Assembly (NCBI GenBank): GCA_028015205.1
Contig: CM051508.1
Coordinates: 15,642,001 to 15,706,000 of the forward strand
Direction: 5' to 3'
DNA length: 64,000 bases
From: Mytilisepta virgata
Taxonomy: Eukaryota > Mollusca > Bivalvia > Mytilida > Mytilidae
Shown here: positions 37,383 through 49,484 of the stretch, piece by piece
Layout: every line of letters begins with the position of its first letter
Position numbering within the stretch: the stretch's first letter is position 1
Program-made: the position numbers and the translations under genes
The notes under the pieces: generated by a model
Databases searched by the model: none
Told to the model about the DNA's origin: nothing
Seen by the model: only the letters and a program-made list of their open reading frames with translations

Positions 37383-37514
37383 ATAGTGTTATTAACTGGC
37401 TTTGTCCAAAAGTAATACTGGCTGTATTAGCCCTAGGGCTCATACGCCAAATAGTGTTATTAACTGGCTTTGTCCAAAAGTAATACTGGCTGTATTAGCC
37501 CTAGGGCTCATACG
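37383..37514 (+). repeat. near-exact tandem duplication, period 68 bp
   Basis: ATAGTGTTATTAACTGGCTT starts at 37383 and again at 37451; the units match to ..CTAGGGCTCATACG and then differ. Confidence 0.9.
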
Positions 37515-38299
37515 GCCTTTTTCAGTATTGGACCGGGCCGAAAAGCAATACAGATCACGTGATTTATATGACCAGGACGACGTCACCAGTATGACACATG
37601 CCGTTTTGGTAGTATTAGGGCTGTTTTAATCGTATTATTTAATAATACATTCTACTCGGGACAATATTTCCCAGTATTCGTGCAATGACCCTATATTATT
37701 TGGCATTTATGTATAATTTTATTGAATTTTAATACCATTGCTACTATCGTTATACAACGAGATTGCACAGCCATAAACGAGGTACGTGTCATTTTAAAAT
37801 CTAGTGCGTGACATATGTGAGGCCACAAATCAATGTTGATAACATTAAAATCTGAATTTGCGGAGGAGTCTCGACTTCCGTAAATTGAATACATGCAATA
37901 ATGAATACTAGTCGATGTACATGCTGACAACTGATAATCTAAAACTAAAATAACATCTTGTAAAATGAAGAAATTTATTAGTAATAAAACACCTCTCTAC
38001 TCCTACCTTCTACAGAACAAAAATATCCTGGATTACGTCTATTAGAATATATTCTGCATCGTATTGAATTTAATTCAATTTAAAAAGAATTTAATTGATA
38101 CTGAATTTGCGTAGTACTCTCAAGACACTGTATGATCGCCAACATGAAAGTAACAAAATATTTAGGGAACAAAAGATGTTACTTAAAGGGACATGCAAAA
38201 AGGCAATACAAATGGACAAATATAAAATATAAAATGAGATAACTTGATTTCATTAAAAGTAAAATAAACAATACGACAAAAAAAAACAAAAAAACAAAA

Positions 38300-38405
38300 A
38301 AAAAAAAAAACATGAACATACCGAGGTGACCCGGAGGGATAAGCTGTTCTTGCTTTGTATACATCCGTTGTATCATGACGCATACACCGAAACATTAACA
38401 TAGTC
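38300..38405 (-). repeat. fragment of a mussel-type dispersed repeat
   Basis: The reverse complement reads ..CGTATACAAAGCAAGAACAGCTTATCCCTCCGGGTCACCT.., a decayed form of the stretch at 39470-39505 (GAAGCAGGAACTGCTTACCC, TTCCGGAGCAC). Confidence 0.5.
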
Positions 38406-39404
38406 CCTGCGTTCTCTACTTTTTTTCCCCTTTTTTGATTCATCTGTATAAGTCAAGGTCCTGTGAGCACTGTCGAAAGCAAACAATTTCAAGAGAACGG
38501 AGAATAGACAGTAAAAATGACCAACATCACAGGGTCTTATTTTTAATTGGTTGAATTCTAAGAATGTGTAAGCTTCCTATTTCTTATTCATTTAGTTTTG
38601 TTTATCTATTTTTGGTAAAACGCATACAAATTGAAAGCTGTTTCCAAATTTTATACATGAATCGATAGGAAGAATCAAACCATCTTTTACATATTACATA
38701 TAACTTTATTCATGATAAACTCATATGGGCTAAGCAAACATACAGTGAAAAAAAAACATATATACATGTTATACACTATTTATGACGGGAAAGGAAATGA
38801 TTTCAGATAATTGACCAATATGGACCTCATTTTCGCAATTCTAATGATCGCTTTATATAGTCTACGACATCGGACAAGCTATCCATGTCTGGATTTAATG
38901 AAATTCTCATCTGACAAATAATGTATTGCTAGTTAAAATTTAGATTATTTGAATTTTAGAAAATATTCCTTCATCTTTTGTCTTTCTGTTGAAGACCGAA
39001 ATCAGCAACAGACTTTAATATGTCTTTCGAAAATTTAAAACATGATCTGCAGTCATCACTCAGCTAAATACAATTTTCCAAGGATAGAACATTTGTGAAA
39101 AATGTCAAAGAGCTAAGCCTTATTAATTATAGATAATGGCGTAGGGTAATTACTCTTGGGGATCTTCCTTTGTAATTTCTGATTAGTGTACATTCTTAAA
39201 GACGAAATGATTGGGTTTATTGCTCAATAATTAATCTTGATAAGGACAGTCCAATCGGATCATCCTCGGTTATTTCCGCCTAGCGTCGTAAAGTGACTTT
39301 ATCGATCTTTGTCGGAAATGGCCGAGTGATGTTCCGATTGAAGGACAGTCATGACGGTAATTCTGTAATAGAAGTATGACATTTGTGTACACGTTGTAAG
39401 AACA

Positions 39405-39515
39405 AATTCTTTATTTCCACTGTCGTAACCCACGGATTGACTTTGTTGAACTTCACGACGGGTGCCGTATACGAAGCAGGAACTGCTTACCCTTCCGGAG
39501 CACTGTCTGTCCAAT
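39405..39515 (+). repeat. fragment of the same dispersed repeat
   Basis: CCACGGATTGACTTTGTTGA, CTTCACGACGGGTGCCGTAT, ACGAAGCAGGAACTGCTTAC and CCTTCCGGAGCAC follow a repeat that I recall as abundant in mussels. The ORFs 39299-39514 (minus) and 39383-39595 (plus) lie in it and are not genes. Confidence 0.55.
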
Positions 39516-39982
39516 GGATTACGTTTTTTTTATTGCTCCTTAGGTATATTTGTCCTTTTTTTTTTACTTTAAGCAACATTCCTTATCAGTACTAGTACAA
39601 CAACAAGACAGGAAAATACACAAGTGACAGTTTACATCAAGAAGCATATTAAACGAATTACGGAACTTGCAACAATAGATCAGATCTTGATTTGAAGGCA
39701 TGGTACAGAACTTTACACAAATTTCTCAATTCCTTTACATTGTCCGTACACAGTAGTTGCTTACATTTATAAGCAGATGATCTACTATAGTAATATTATT
39801 TGATAAACTGCTGTCGTAATCACCATATGCAATACACTCAAGAACATGGTGAAACTCATCTTCAAGCACGTTAAAAGTACAAAGAAGATATTTTCTATTT
39901 GCCCTGTTCAAACCGTAATAACACCCTGTTTCTACAAATAGGTTAATATGAGAAGACAATTTTAAACGTGTCAAATAACTCT

Positions 39983-40287
39983 TTATTCATTCATTCATTC
40001 ATTCATTCATTCATTCATTCATTTACAGTTGACTCTCGTTATCTCGAACAGACTTAAGTCGAATTTCCGGATGAGTTAAATTTTGCATGAAGTTCCAACT
40101 GTTATACAATGCTCGTAAGGAGCTCCTGTTAAGTCGAATTTCGCCTATCTCGAACAAATTTTGGCGGTCCGAACAACTTCGAGATAACGAGAATCGACTG
40201 TATTTATTTATTTATTCATTCATTCATTCATTCATTCATTCATTCATTCATTCATTCATTCATTCATTTATTTATTTATTTATTTAT
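39983..40287. repeat. (ATTC)n/(TTTA)n microsatellite split by a MITE
   Basis: The left part (about 39983-40025) is ATTC repeats; the right part (40201-40287) is TATT, then ATTC, then TTTA repeats. The 175-bp MITE at 40026-40200 sits between them. Confidence 0.9.
40026..40200. mobile_element. 175-bp Tc1/mariner (pogo-like) MITE
   Basis: The left end CAGTTGACTCTCGTTATCTC and right end (reverse complement CAGTCGATTCTCGTTATCTC) are near-identical inverted repeats, with TA on both sides (40024-40025 and 40201-40202). Inner segments TTAAGTCGAATTTC and TATCTCGAACA repeat. Non-coding. A decayed relative lies at about 46671-46800. Confidence 0.85.
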
Positions 40288-42479
40288 CATTACGTGTAAA
40301 TAAATTTTATAGAATCTTCATCATCTGTATTTGTTATTTTACTTTTGATTTAATAATTTTTTTGGGGTTATGAAAACTCCAAGATATGGTAATATTATAC
40401 AATTACCGAATTTGTAATCGGTCGCTATGAGAATTTAGCAACCAGAGAAAATGAAATATTTACCGAGCCTTTCTTATATTATACTTATGCATCATCTGTA
40501 GATTGCCATAAGTATACTGCATTAGCCCATGAGGGGTTAATTGCCTCGTGTATAGGCTCACTATTTTTTCCCTACCCTTCCAAAATTTTTTGTTCAGATA
40601 CAACCTGAAATATCAGTCTAAATAAGTTTTATAAAGGCCTGGAAAAAAATCTGAACCGTCAACCCCAAAATATCTACATTGTACATACCTAAGAATATTT
40701 TCACGCCCCCCTTTCCCCGCCCAAACATACCTCAAATTTGTGATGTTAATTGGAAAAATCTAGATGGTGGACGTCATACTTACAATCAGTAACACGTATG
40801 TACACAAAAAATACTTCAAACTTTACTTCACCCCTTTAAAAAGTAGCTAATATGGGAAACTTTACCCACATTAGAAATATAATACCCCCCCCCCCCCCCC
40901 CAACAAAAAAAAAAAAAAAAAAAAACATTCACTTTAGTATAAAAATCGTATACACTGTAGTTTATTCTCGTTTAGATAGTATTTACAGAATCAATTATTC
41001 TTTGTAATTGTTCATTTGTCTGGGAAGCCACAGACGATGTTTACGATGAAATTAAACCACAAAACAATGGCCGGAGCTCCGGTTCTTTTGAATACAGGGA
41101 AATCAGCAAATTTTATTGTTGACGGATACTAATATTCGTATGGCTCAACATATGTCTATCTGCACAAAATTAGTACACGTAACTACTAATTATAATAAAC
41201 CTTTTTCTTCTCCACAGTGTGTTCTTTCGATTTGCTTTTGAGGGGAGCATTTAGCTGTCCGCACTTGCTGATATTGGAGTTGTCACCCTTGTATGAATTA
41301 TCTTTCCTGACAGAATGTGTCTTGTATTTAACATGAAGTGCCAAAATTACTTATAATTGTTTCTGGAAATATTGAACTAGGGAAGGCCTTCATCAGACAC
41401 AGAAAAAATTTGGAAAATATATATCTAAAATCATATCATTATTGTGTATGGAGGACATTTTTAGAAAGAAAAAGAAAAATACAAAAAAAGTGACAATTTG
41501 TACTAAACTACTTAAGAGTTCCTCCACAATCCTGATTTTACGTCATAAACTTATGTAATTATTACACAATATGTTTCTATGTAGGTGTTATTAATCGATT
41601 CCGAGAAATCTGAACATATATTAGTTATGACCTTTTGTTTTAATCGATCATCGGCAGTCAGACGTTGATTAAATTTCGATAAACAACGGGTTCAGAAAGG
41701 GTTGAATTAGTGGCAAAAAAATTAGAGGGGTCGTAGAGGACGTACGCCCACCTTTTGATCGTCAATTTTTTTTTTTATCGATGTATAAGATTTTTAGCGT
41801 TAAATCGTAAAAAAAAAATTCGCCTCGGTCCGCTCGGCGTTACCTTTTTCAATAGTAAATTTTACGCCGCCCCAACCCCCACCCCTTTCAAACATCCTGA
41901 ACCCGCCCTGTAAATGTACTAGCAAAATTTATATCTTTCATATATCATGTTTAAATTGTAACAAGAAATATGTCAAATAGCATCATAGTTAGAAGTTATT
42001 ACGGTCTGTTTTAGTATTGGCTTGAACCAGGGGACGTAAGACGGCACTTTACTATAGTAACGAAGGTTATTTTGTGTACCATATTAAATCATTTTCTAAA
42101 GACGTTATTTTCGTGAACTTGTTTCCGTTTTATAGCTGAAAAAAATAAAGTAGAGCTAGGGCCTTGAAACTAACGGCAATAAAAAACCATTTACACTTTT
42201 TAATGCCATTCAATACAACATTCAACCATTTTTTTAAAAAAAAATTACTATAATTCGGAAGTTCGATCAAACACAGTTTATATTATATAGACTTTCAAAG
42301 TACATTAGGTATGACATCCTGTGTCATTATAACTAGTAATTATGTTTTTACGGGCTTCATTGGCGGTAAAAGAGAAAATAAACTAAACGGATATCGAAAT
42401 CATGACGATGAATTAACGGAAGATAGAATTTAATGACAAAAATAAAGGCAATGACAAGAGATAATCGATCAAGATTACT
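40288..42479. other. non-coding stretch
   Basis: A poly-C run followed by a poly-A run lies at 40886-40925. No gene or repeat boundary supported. Confidence 0.4.
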
Positions 42480-42890
42480 TAGGAAGTCGTGATAGGTCAG
42501 ACTTCAATAGGACTACATAGTCAGAGCTTCAATTCTTCTTGGTTATTTCCGTCAGGAAATCATTTAGAACATACGTTAAAAGGGGAGGTTGGAGCTCCAC
42601 GAAACTGGTTTAACACAGACGCATTTGCAACTTCAGAAGAGTATGGTCGTGAATGTCTTTGTCACGGTTGCCTTTTTAGTGTATTTACTTGTTCATATTT
42701 TGACATGATATTGTATCTCTGGACATAAATAATCAGGAATTAATCTGAGACCATTCTGGGCTTCCGGCATGGTGTGTTTTTCCAACATTGAGGACCAAGT
42801 TATAATCTATGAATGTTTGTTCAATTATATAATTTGTGATTTTGTGCTTTATTTGTACGTTCACTCCATATCTGTTTTTGCTCGCATAAT
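42480..42890 (+). repeat. decayed dispersed repeat related to 49485-49795 and 14735-14870
   Basis: AGGTTGGAGCTCCACGAAAC, TGGTTTAACACAGACGCATT matches the GGTTGAGATCTCACAAAACA, TGTTTAACCCCGCCGCATTT part of 49485-49795. Further on, AGGAATTAATCTGAGACCAT, GGCATGGTGTG and TTCACTCCATATCTGTTTTT match 14735-14870. The ORF 42489-42728 is part of the repeat. Confidence 0.55.
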
Positions 42891-43741
42891 ACTTAATTGA
42901 TGAGGTTGTAAAGATAATTTCCAAATCGTATACAGGAATGTAAATTATTATAGTTATATACATCTGATCAGGATTAGACACCGTGTACAGGCAAATCTTA
43001 GGGGGGGGATCTGAATATTGTTTTACAGCAAAATTATGTATCGGAGAATGCAACTCGTTAAAAAAATACTTTTTATTTTGTTAACGCAGACGTTATGCAG
43101 GGCTTTCTAGTTTTCGCAAACACCGCGACAATTTCTTTTGGTATATATGCTCCCCCCACCCTAAGATTCACCCAATTCAAATTGTCTGAGTTTTTATAAA
43201 AACTAGAGCGTTTCGCAAAACGTGTGTATCGATTCTGGTGCCCCCCCCCCCAAATTTGCCTGTAAATGGTGTAAGAGGGAGCAGGAAGTGACTTGCAATT
43301 CCGGAAATTTTATTTTGCAGTACCGGTAACCATATGCCCAATCTAGCTGGGATCTGGAATGTACTTCTCGCTTTCTTCAGATGCATTTGAAGTGTAGCTA
43401 GCGCAGATATATTTCACAAGGATACCAAGTTACCATGAGCCAAAAACTTTTTTGTCGTGCATTTAGGCGTGCATTTATTTTAACAAATATAACTAATGTA
43501 TTTGATTCAGGTACGGCTCCGACATTTGTTTTAAGTTCTGAGGCAGACCTTTTCATAAAATGTTTGAAGTTAAATATTTTTATATGAATTTCCTTTTTTC
43601 AGTTTGATGACTTCTCATTCTATTCTTGTATGTCCTTGTCAATGAATCCTTTATTTTTATTATTCTTTCTTACAGAAAACGTGAAGATAAATGATAAAAG
43701 CAAATAGACCGAAGCTGCCATGATTGTCACAACAAAATCCG

Positions 43742-44110
43742 ATGACATCCTTGAACAACACGGCAACAAATGATGACGAAGAAACCAATTTTAAGCAGTT
43801 GCTATGGTTACCACATGTGCTTATAGCGGTTGGATTTTTATCATTTTTAGCAGTGAACTTCTTTCTTTATCATCGTAAACACAGAGAACGATATCAGAGG
43901 AAAGCAGAAGCCACAGAAACAAAGCAAAGAATGCAAGAAAGAAGAAGAGTTCTGAATATTGTAAGATTACGGTACCTGCCGAGTACCGAATTTCCGTCAC
44001 CAATGACAACGACAATATCCGGATATATTCCCTATGCAAACAGCGAATGTTCAGACTTAGGTGAATCTAAGGAAGAGGAAGACCTTAAAGAAACTATTAC
44101 GATCAAATGA
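43742..44110 (+). CDS. small single-pass membrane protein, family not recognised
   Basis: The exon begins after an acceptor TTCTTTCTTACAG ending at 43675; the ATG at 43742 opens a 122-residue frame to TGA at 44108-44110. All three frames have stops between the acceptor and this ATG, so translation must begin inside the exon; the TTG at 43724 is not a likely start. Residues 1-20 are polar with an N-glycosylation sequon (NNTAT). A hydrophobic segment of about 24 residues follows (LPHVLIAVGFLSFLAVNFFL), then a strongly basic stretch (YHRKHRERYQRK, QERRR) and an acidic tail (ESKEEEDLKE). This is a type III/Ia-like layout with a cytosolic tail. A 17-codon upstream ORF (ATG 43720) overlaps the start and has the better context, which could dampen translation. 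AATAAA at 44364-44369 is a plausible polyadenylation signal. Upstream exons would be non-coding. Function unknown. Confidence 0.5.
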   Translation: MTSLNNTATNDDEETNFKQLLWLPHVLIAVGFLSFLAVNFFLYHRKHRERYQRKAEATETKQRMQERRRVLNIVRLRYLPSTEFPSPMTTTISGYIPYANSECSDLGESKEEEDLKETITIK

Positions 44111-45757
44111 AAAAATGTCAATTATTACATGTAAATTTGTATTTATTCGCCATTTCAATCAAATTCATTTTCAGCGTTGATGCGTGTGATATTGATTTTA
44201 TTCGTGTTTGATCATTGTAAAAGACATAAGATACCTTTGTTGTCAATTCCTTAAATCATGCTTTAAAACTGAATTCCACAAATATGCCAAAAGTATTAAA
44301 AATATGATTTATAACCCATTGTGACAAACGACATGTTACCATGATCATGTTACTACATGTATTAATAAATATATAAAAATACTCAAACATTGGTTCAGTT
44401 AAATTAAAGGAGACAGAAAAAAAAAAAAAAAAACAGATTAGTTTTAAATATTCAGCTAACGTCGCTTACCGAGAAGTCCCCACCGGTTAATTTAAATATA
44501 GCCGAGCGTGCGGTAAAAAATGTAGAACTGTAAAAAAATGTCTAATAGATATACAACCTCTGTATTTTCACATAACCTGGGGTGTTTGTGTTGGGGGGGG
44601 GGGGGGGGGGGGGTAGGGACTGGGGTTGTTAACCCTTTTGGACATTTTGAAATCTTCTTATATGTTACATGATTACCACATTGTTAATGCACTCGTTTAG
44701 AACATTAAAATTTATACCACACAATGTTTGTTGCTATCGTGATGCTGGATAGGAGACACGAGAAGCAATATTCTGAAATTCTCTTCACTAAATTACCCAG
44801 GGGAGATAATTACCTAGGGGAAGTTATCATATTTATCCGACTTTGGAGCCAAGAACTAAAGGGAGATTATTATATCTTTACAGAAACCCAACCACCCACA
44901 TCCGCCATCCCCCCAATCTAAAAAACTGATCATCACCGGTAAATTATATTTTATATTTTTGTTCTTTTTATAGAATTTTCATTCAATTAGTTTTAAAGTA
45001 AGGCGTTGACAGTTATTGATTGCATTGTACAAAGTCATATCGCAAGAGACCAAATTCATATTCAGTCAGTTAAATCTAAATCTGCAATTTGTCGAAACAA
45101 CGACTTTCAATTTAAGATGTCTGAATTGATAAATTATATCGTCTAGACTATTTATCTGTTTTTAAATCAAAGTGCAGCTGAATTTACTTCATCACCTTTC
45201 TTCGATGTTACGCATTTTCAAAGACCGTCTATTGGATTACATAAAAGTACGTTTAAGTGAGCTGACCAATATAAATCCAATGGTGCAAACCTAAAAATAT
45301 CTACATGTATTTCTTAAAAAATGTATGTAGTAACGGGCGATTGCGCTGATAACTAATTATACCAAAAAAACTTGGAAGTTTTGAGATAAATTCATAAAAT
45401 TTTAAGGCCGTTGACCTTTTATAACAATTCAAAGGTAAAATCTAGGCAAGAATATAATACTGGAATGGAAAATTGTTAGAGATTTTAAAATAATATAAAA
45501 TTTCTGACAAAGATGATTAAATTTTCACCAAAACCTGCTGCCTATCAAAGGGCCTGACCAAATCTACTGCTTTCTAACGGAATAACACTGCTCTTAAAGA
45601 CAATTTAAGATATTCTTTATGAAAAATCAAAAGAAATATTCTAACCTACAGATTCCCTTTGATCATCGTACGTTGTTAGTTATGATGTTGAAACTTGTAT
45701 ATTTTGCAACTCACACTGTATACGAAAATCCGGAAGTACATGTGTATCTTACGAGAT
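44111..45757. other. 3' flank and non-coding stretch; 21-G run at 44593-44613
   Basis: No gene supported after the likely 3' UTR. A poly-A run near 44420 and a G21 homopolymer are present. Confidence 0.45.
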
Positions 45758-45925
45758 TTGAAATAAGAAATTCAAGATTCAATATTCAAAGTTCGAATTT
45801 CGTACGTAGTTCCCAATCCGACATTCGATACATACGGGTTTCGAAATTTGAAATTCGAGATTAAATATCCAAAGTTCGAAATTCAAAATACGAAATTCGA
45901 TATCTTAAATTCAAGATTCGAGATT
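45758..45925. repeat. degenerate short-period repeat (AAATTCRAGATTC-like)
   Basis: Variants of GAAATTCAAGATTC and AAAGTTCGAAATTC follow each other with a period of about 9-15 bp over some 165 bp. Confidence 0.7.
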
Positions 45926-46426
45926 CAACATTTAGAATAACCAATAAGATAAAAGCTACTAAGCTGTGAATATTATTTGGCCAATGAAATATCATTTAAC
46001 TTTAGAGATAGCTATAAATAGAACATTGGTGCTTCTTTCGATTTAACTCGTATTCAAGTCATTAATTAGGAATTTAAGAAATATTTAGTAGGGGTAGGGT
46101 CGGATAATTTAGCCTTCTCCCCCCCCCCCCCAAAAAAAAGCAAACAAAAACAAAACCAAAACCAAAGACAAGATCATTTCAACAAATATCTTTAAATACA
46201 TATGTACACGCACTTGAAATTTTGACATCAAACGAATATTCGAAAGCGGCGTATTTCTTTTGCTATTGAGTATATATGCTGACTGCAATACCCAAAACAA
46301 GAAATTTGAAGAAAATTACACTGTTTATTTAAAATAAACACGAAATTTATTGCAAAAGGTCTATTTTATTTATCTATTTATTTTTTTCCCACTCTGGTTA
46401 AAAGCAGTTTTGTTCAATAAAATAAA

Positions 46427-46610
46427 TTATTTCCCAAATACATGTTGCAGTCCAGCTCTCCTAAGTAATCTTGGTATATCATTTATCCAAAAATCCATCC
46501 TTTCTTTATATAGGCTTTCTGCTATGGTGACGTTCACATCTATTTCTGCATACATATTAGTTTTAAGGTTATATTCTGGCCAGTGCGGTACACCGGGTCC
46601 ATTCACATTC
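46427..46610 (-). CDS. carboxylesterase/cholinesterase family, exon 2 (C terminus)
   Basis: The exon follows an acceptor TTTTTTCAG (46611-46619 on the minus strand) and joins exon 1 in frame: two bases GG from exon 1 plus G complete a Gly codon, giving ..AKSG-NVNGPGVPHWPEYN... That is the usual position of the NGPG.P.WP.Y motif near the C-terminal end of type-B carboxylesterases. It adds 60 residues after the split codon and ends in TAA at 46427-46429 (..LQHVFGK). There is no C-terminal HDEL-like retention signal, GPI signal or membrane segment, so the product should be secreted. TTTATT at 46346-46351 (AATAAA on the minus strand) is a plausible polyadenylation signal. The intron between the exons is 46611-47535 (925 bp). 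Confidence 0.92.
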
Positions 46611-46968
46611 CTGAAAAAATTTTTATTATAAATTTCAAGATCAGTAAAATTGAATAAAGAAAATAATAATACAGTCATCTATCGTTGTCTCGAACTCGTT
46701 TGAGTCGAGCTTTCTCGGGTCCCAATCTTATAATTTTTATATTCTTTATAATTACATGTAATTTGACTCCTGATATGTCGAAATCGGTTAACTCAAAATA
46801 AAATTAGGCCGAAACAACAATCAGAATTGGAACTAAAAAGACAAAACGGTCGTCATACAGCATTAAGTACTGTATTCATAACTCTCTACTAAAGCGTTAT
46901 GAAGAAATGCCGGTCATTTTGAGGTCTTCTGTGATTTCTGTATAAGTGCAAATAATAATTGTAATACA

Positions 46969-47000
<32 letters not shown>

Positions 47001-47535
47001 GAAAAATTCTGGATATATTGCATCTGCTCTTAATGACTATATTTGTTAAATATGAGTTTCTGAACTTATCAAAATATTATATTTCACACCGTACGAATGT
47101 CATACATGTGTTAATGTCAATCAAAACATTTCTCAAGTATATAATGTATGATATATATATACATACTGGATAGATATACGTGATATTGTTATGCTAACTT
47201 TCTTAAATTGTGAAAATCTTTTTTTACCCATTTCTTAGCATAGCTGACAATCAGCCTTTGATATGTGACTCTATCACATTATCACAGTATGAATAAAATA
47301 AAACCAATTAGTTAAAAAAAAATACTCTCTAATATTGATGAACATGACTATAAGCAATCTAGAACTTGGAATATAGAAAAGCCCTCCAGCCAATAATGAA
47401 AGGTCATGAACTGTCAATTTATCAAAAAACCTAAACAAATGTGCAACTCGCACAGACACTATGCGTTTAATAGATATTTGGAAATATATGTTTAGAATGT
47501 GTCGTAAAAATCTATCTAGAATTGTAAGGCCTTAC
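46611..47535 (-). other. carboxylesterase intron
   Basis: GTAAGG donor and TTTTTTCAG acceptor. It contains a poly-A/(AAAT) run near 46970-47000, an AT-rich TATATATATA patch near 47153, and at 46671-46800 a decayed pogo-like MITE end (CAGTCATCTATCGTTGTCTC). Confidence 0.85.
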
Positions 47536-49040
47536 CCAGATTTGGCAAAGTTTGACCAGTATTTCATCATCGTCATGGTAACCTTCTTGTCGTCTGCTGT
47601 GGCATTTGTCAGTGGATCAACCGGAAACAGAAATGGAATTTCTGAAGCATGACCAGATTCCGGCAACCAGGGAGCAACAGTTAACTTCATAGACCATGCC
47701 GAACGCCTTTTACTGAGATACTGATATTGACCTCCGCTTCCCGTTATATGCGCATTCAGACTTTGAATTGTGGGACTGTAGAAAAACATGTCTCCGTAAA
47801 AATCTACACTAAGTCTGCTTTGTTCTACCATACTGCCATTGCTCTTGTATTCGTTACACATTGCAGGAACGATAAACGTGTTATCATTGAAAAAATCGTG
47901 TGATAACGGCGATATGATGATATCGCAAAGATAATCGGAGGACATTCCTGTTTTTACGTCATGATACCAAGATAGCTCGCTGACAATCAAAGTTCCTTCG
48001 GCTTCACAGTTTCCAATGATTACATCTAAGGACTTATAGAAATCAGATGCGGCATTTTTGCTATTAAGGACATTTTGAGGGTTGTCTTTTATAAATTTGT
48101 GATCGACCACCGGACCTATACCACTAAGAAAATGATACTTGTTGTAAGATTTAGGTGCAAGACTAGGCATGTGTCTATAAGCATACAATAACTCATCCGC
48201 AGTTTTATTGCGTAAGCACTCCATTGTTTCTGCTTTAAGACTTAGTGAACAGTTGAGCAATCTTGCAAAATTAGTAGCTGACTTTCGGGGCACGGTAGAC
48301 ACAGCCATTAACGAGTTTGCAGTACCACTTTGTGCAATAACACGCTGGAACAATCCTTGGTTGTCTGGATGTATGGCTTGAAATGCAACACTAAACGCAC
48401 CAGACGATTCGCCAAATATCGTTACAGAATTTGGATCTCCCCCAAAACTGTCAATGTTATCGTGGACCCATTGAATAGCAAGTTTTTGGTCCCAAAGTCC
48501 ATAATTTCCAGGCGAGAACTCATCATTTGTACTAAAAAATCCAAAAGCGGCAAGTCGATAATTGAGAGTAACTACAATTACGTCACCAACCACGGAAAGG
48601 TACGATGAATTATATAACATTCCTTGACCAATTACGAATCCTCCGCCGTAAATCCACACCATAACGGACTTCTTGTTTAATGCAGACGTATTGGCTGGAA
48701 CATATATGTTCAGTAGTAAGCAGTCTTCTGATTGGTTCATATTTGGCAACAACCTGTCAATGGAAGGGTTATTTCTTGGCCTTTGAATGCATGATGGGCC
48801 AAATTCCGTTGCGTCTAACACACCGTCCCATTTTCCATAGGGGACTGGTTCTTTAAATCGAAGTTCTCCAATGGGAGGCTTTGCAAACGGTATTTTCTTA
48901 AACAATGAATACGCATGCGTAGAATTCTCAATCAGGAGAGATTCTTTTACTCCTTTGACTTTTCCTAGTCTAGTTTGGATTTCGATCGTATCGTTGCATG
49001 AAACGGAGGCTATCAATGACAATAATAAAACGAAAAACAT
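47536..49040 (-). CDS. secreted carboxylesterase/cholinesterase family enzyme, exon 1
   Basis: With exon 2 (46610-46427) this makes a complete 562-residue type-B carboxylesterase (alpha/beta hydrolase), the usual family length, expected to hydrolyse carboxylic esters outside the cell. Residues 1-15 form a signal peptide (FFVLLLSLIASVSC). Visible landmarks: oxyanion-hole Gly132-134 (WIYGGGF), nucleophile Ser212 in GESSG, acid Glu348 in CEAEG, base His464 in SGHASEIPF. The EDCLLLNIYVP signature is at 105-115. Cys84/Cys107 and Cys264/Cys275 fit the two conserved disulfides. Possible N-glycans at Asn39, 102, 117, 144, 263, 278, 401 and 479. The ATG at 49040 has A at -3. The exon ends at GG before GTAAGG (intron from 47535), so a 502-residue read-through ending at 47532 is not the real C terminus. 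The full triad argues for an active enzyme, not a neuroligin- or glutactin-like adhesion protein. The sequence cannot decide between carboxylesterase and cholinesterase activity. Confidence 0.95.
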
Positions 49041-49484
49041 CTTCGCAATCTATAGCGAAACGGATGTGTAACTGAGGTTTTAAAAATGCTTTAATACTGT
49101 TTGCAGATAAGATCTGAAGAAGAAATAAACTAAAGTTAGTTTATAAGCAGGACTCATATGTTCGTACGAAAAAGGTTTTGAATTTTCTTACACCTCCTTT
49201 TCTGACGTCAAAATCTTTAATTAGGATGACAAGATTACTTAATCAGCAATGGCTTATGACCAACAGTTGTCGCTGAAATCCAAATGTTTGTCCAATCATT
49301 ACCAAGATTTAACTTGAAGTTATCAGGGCATGAAGCTATAGTTTTTCACCAGAAAATCCCCCTTTAAGATTGGATAAATATATTTTCGGGTTGTAAAATA
49401 TCAGCCGCTGGGCACAGCACAATAAGAAGGCTTCATATTAGACTCACGGTTAATACCTGTTGTAAACCTATTGAATTCGAATAG
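49041..49484. other. 5' flank of the carboxylesterase gene
   Basis: No TATA box could be assigned. GTAAAATATCAGCCGCTGGG at 49396 is a half copy of the hairpin family seen at 37024. Confidence 0.4.

Noticed and set aside
43724..44110. Membrane protein start at 43724
   Set aside because: The codon is TTG directly after an in-frame TGA. The first in-frame ATG is 43742.
47532..49040. Carboxylesterase as a 502-residue single-exon protein
   Set aside because: The TAA at 47532 lies just after a GTAAGG donor, and exon 2 restores the NGPG.P.WP.Y motif in frame.
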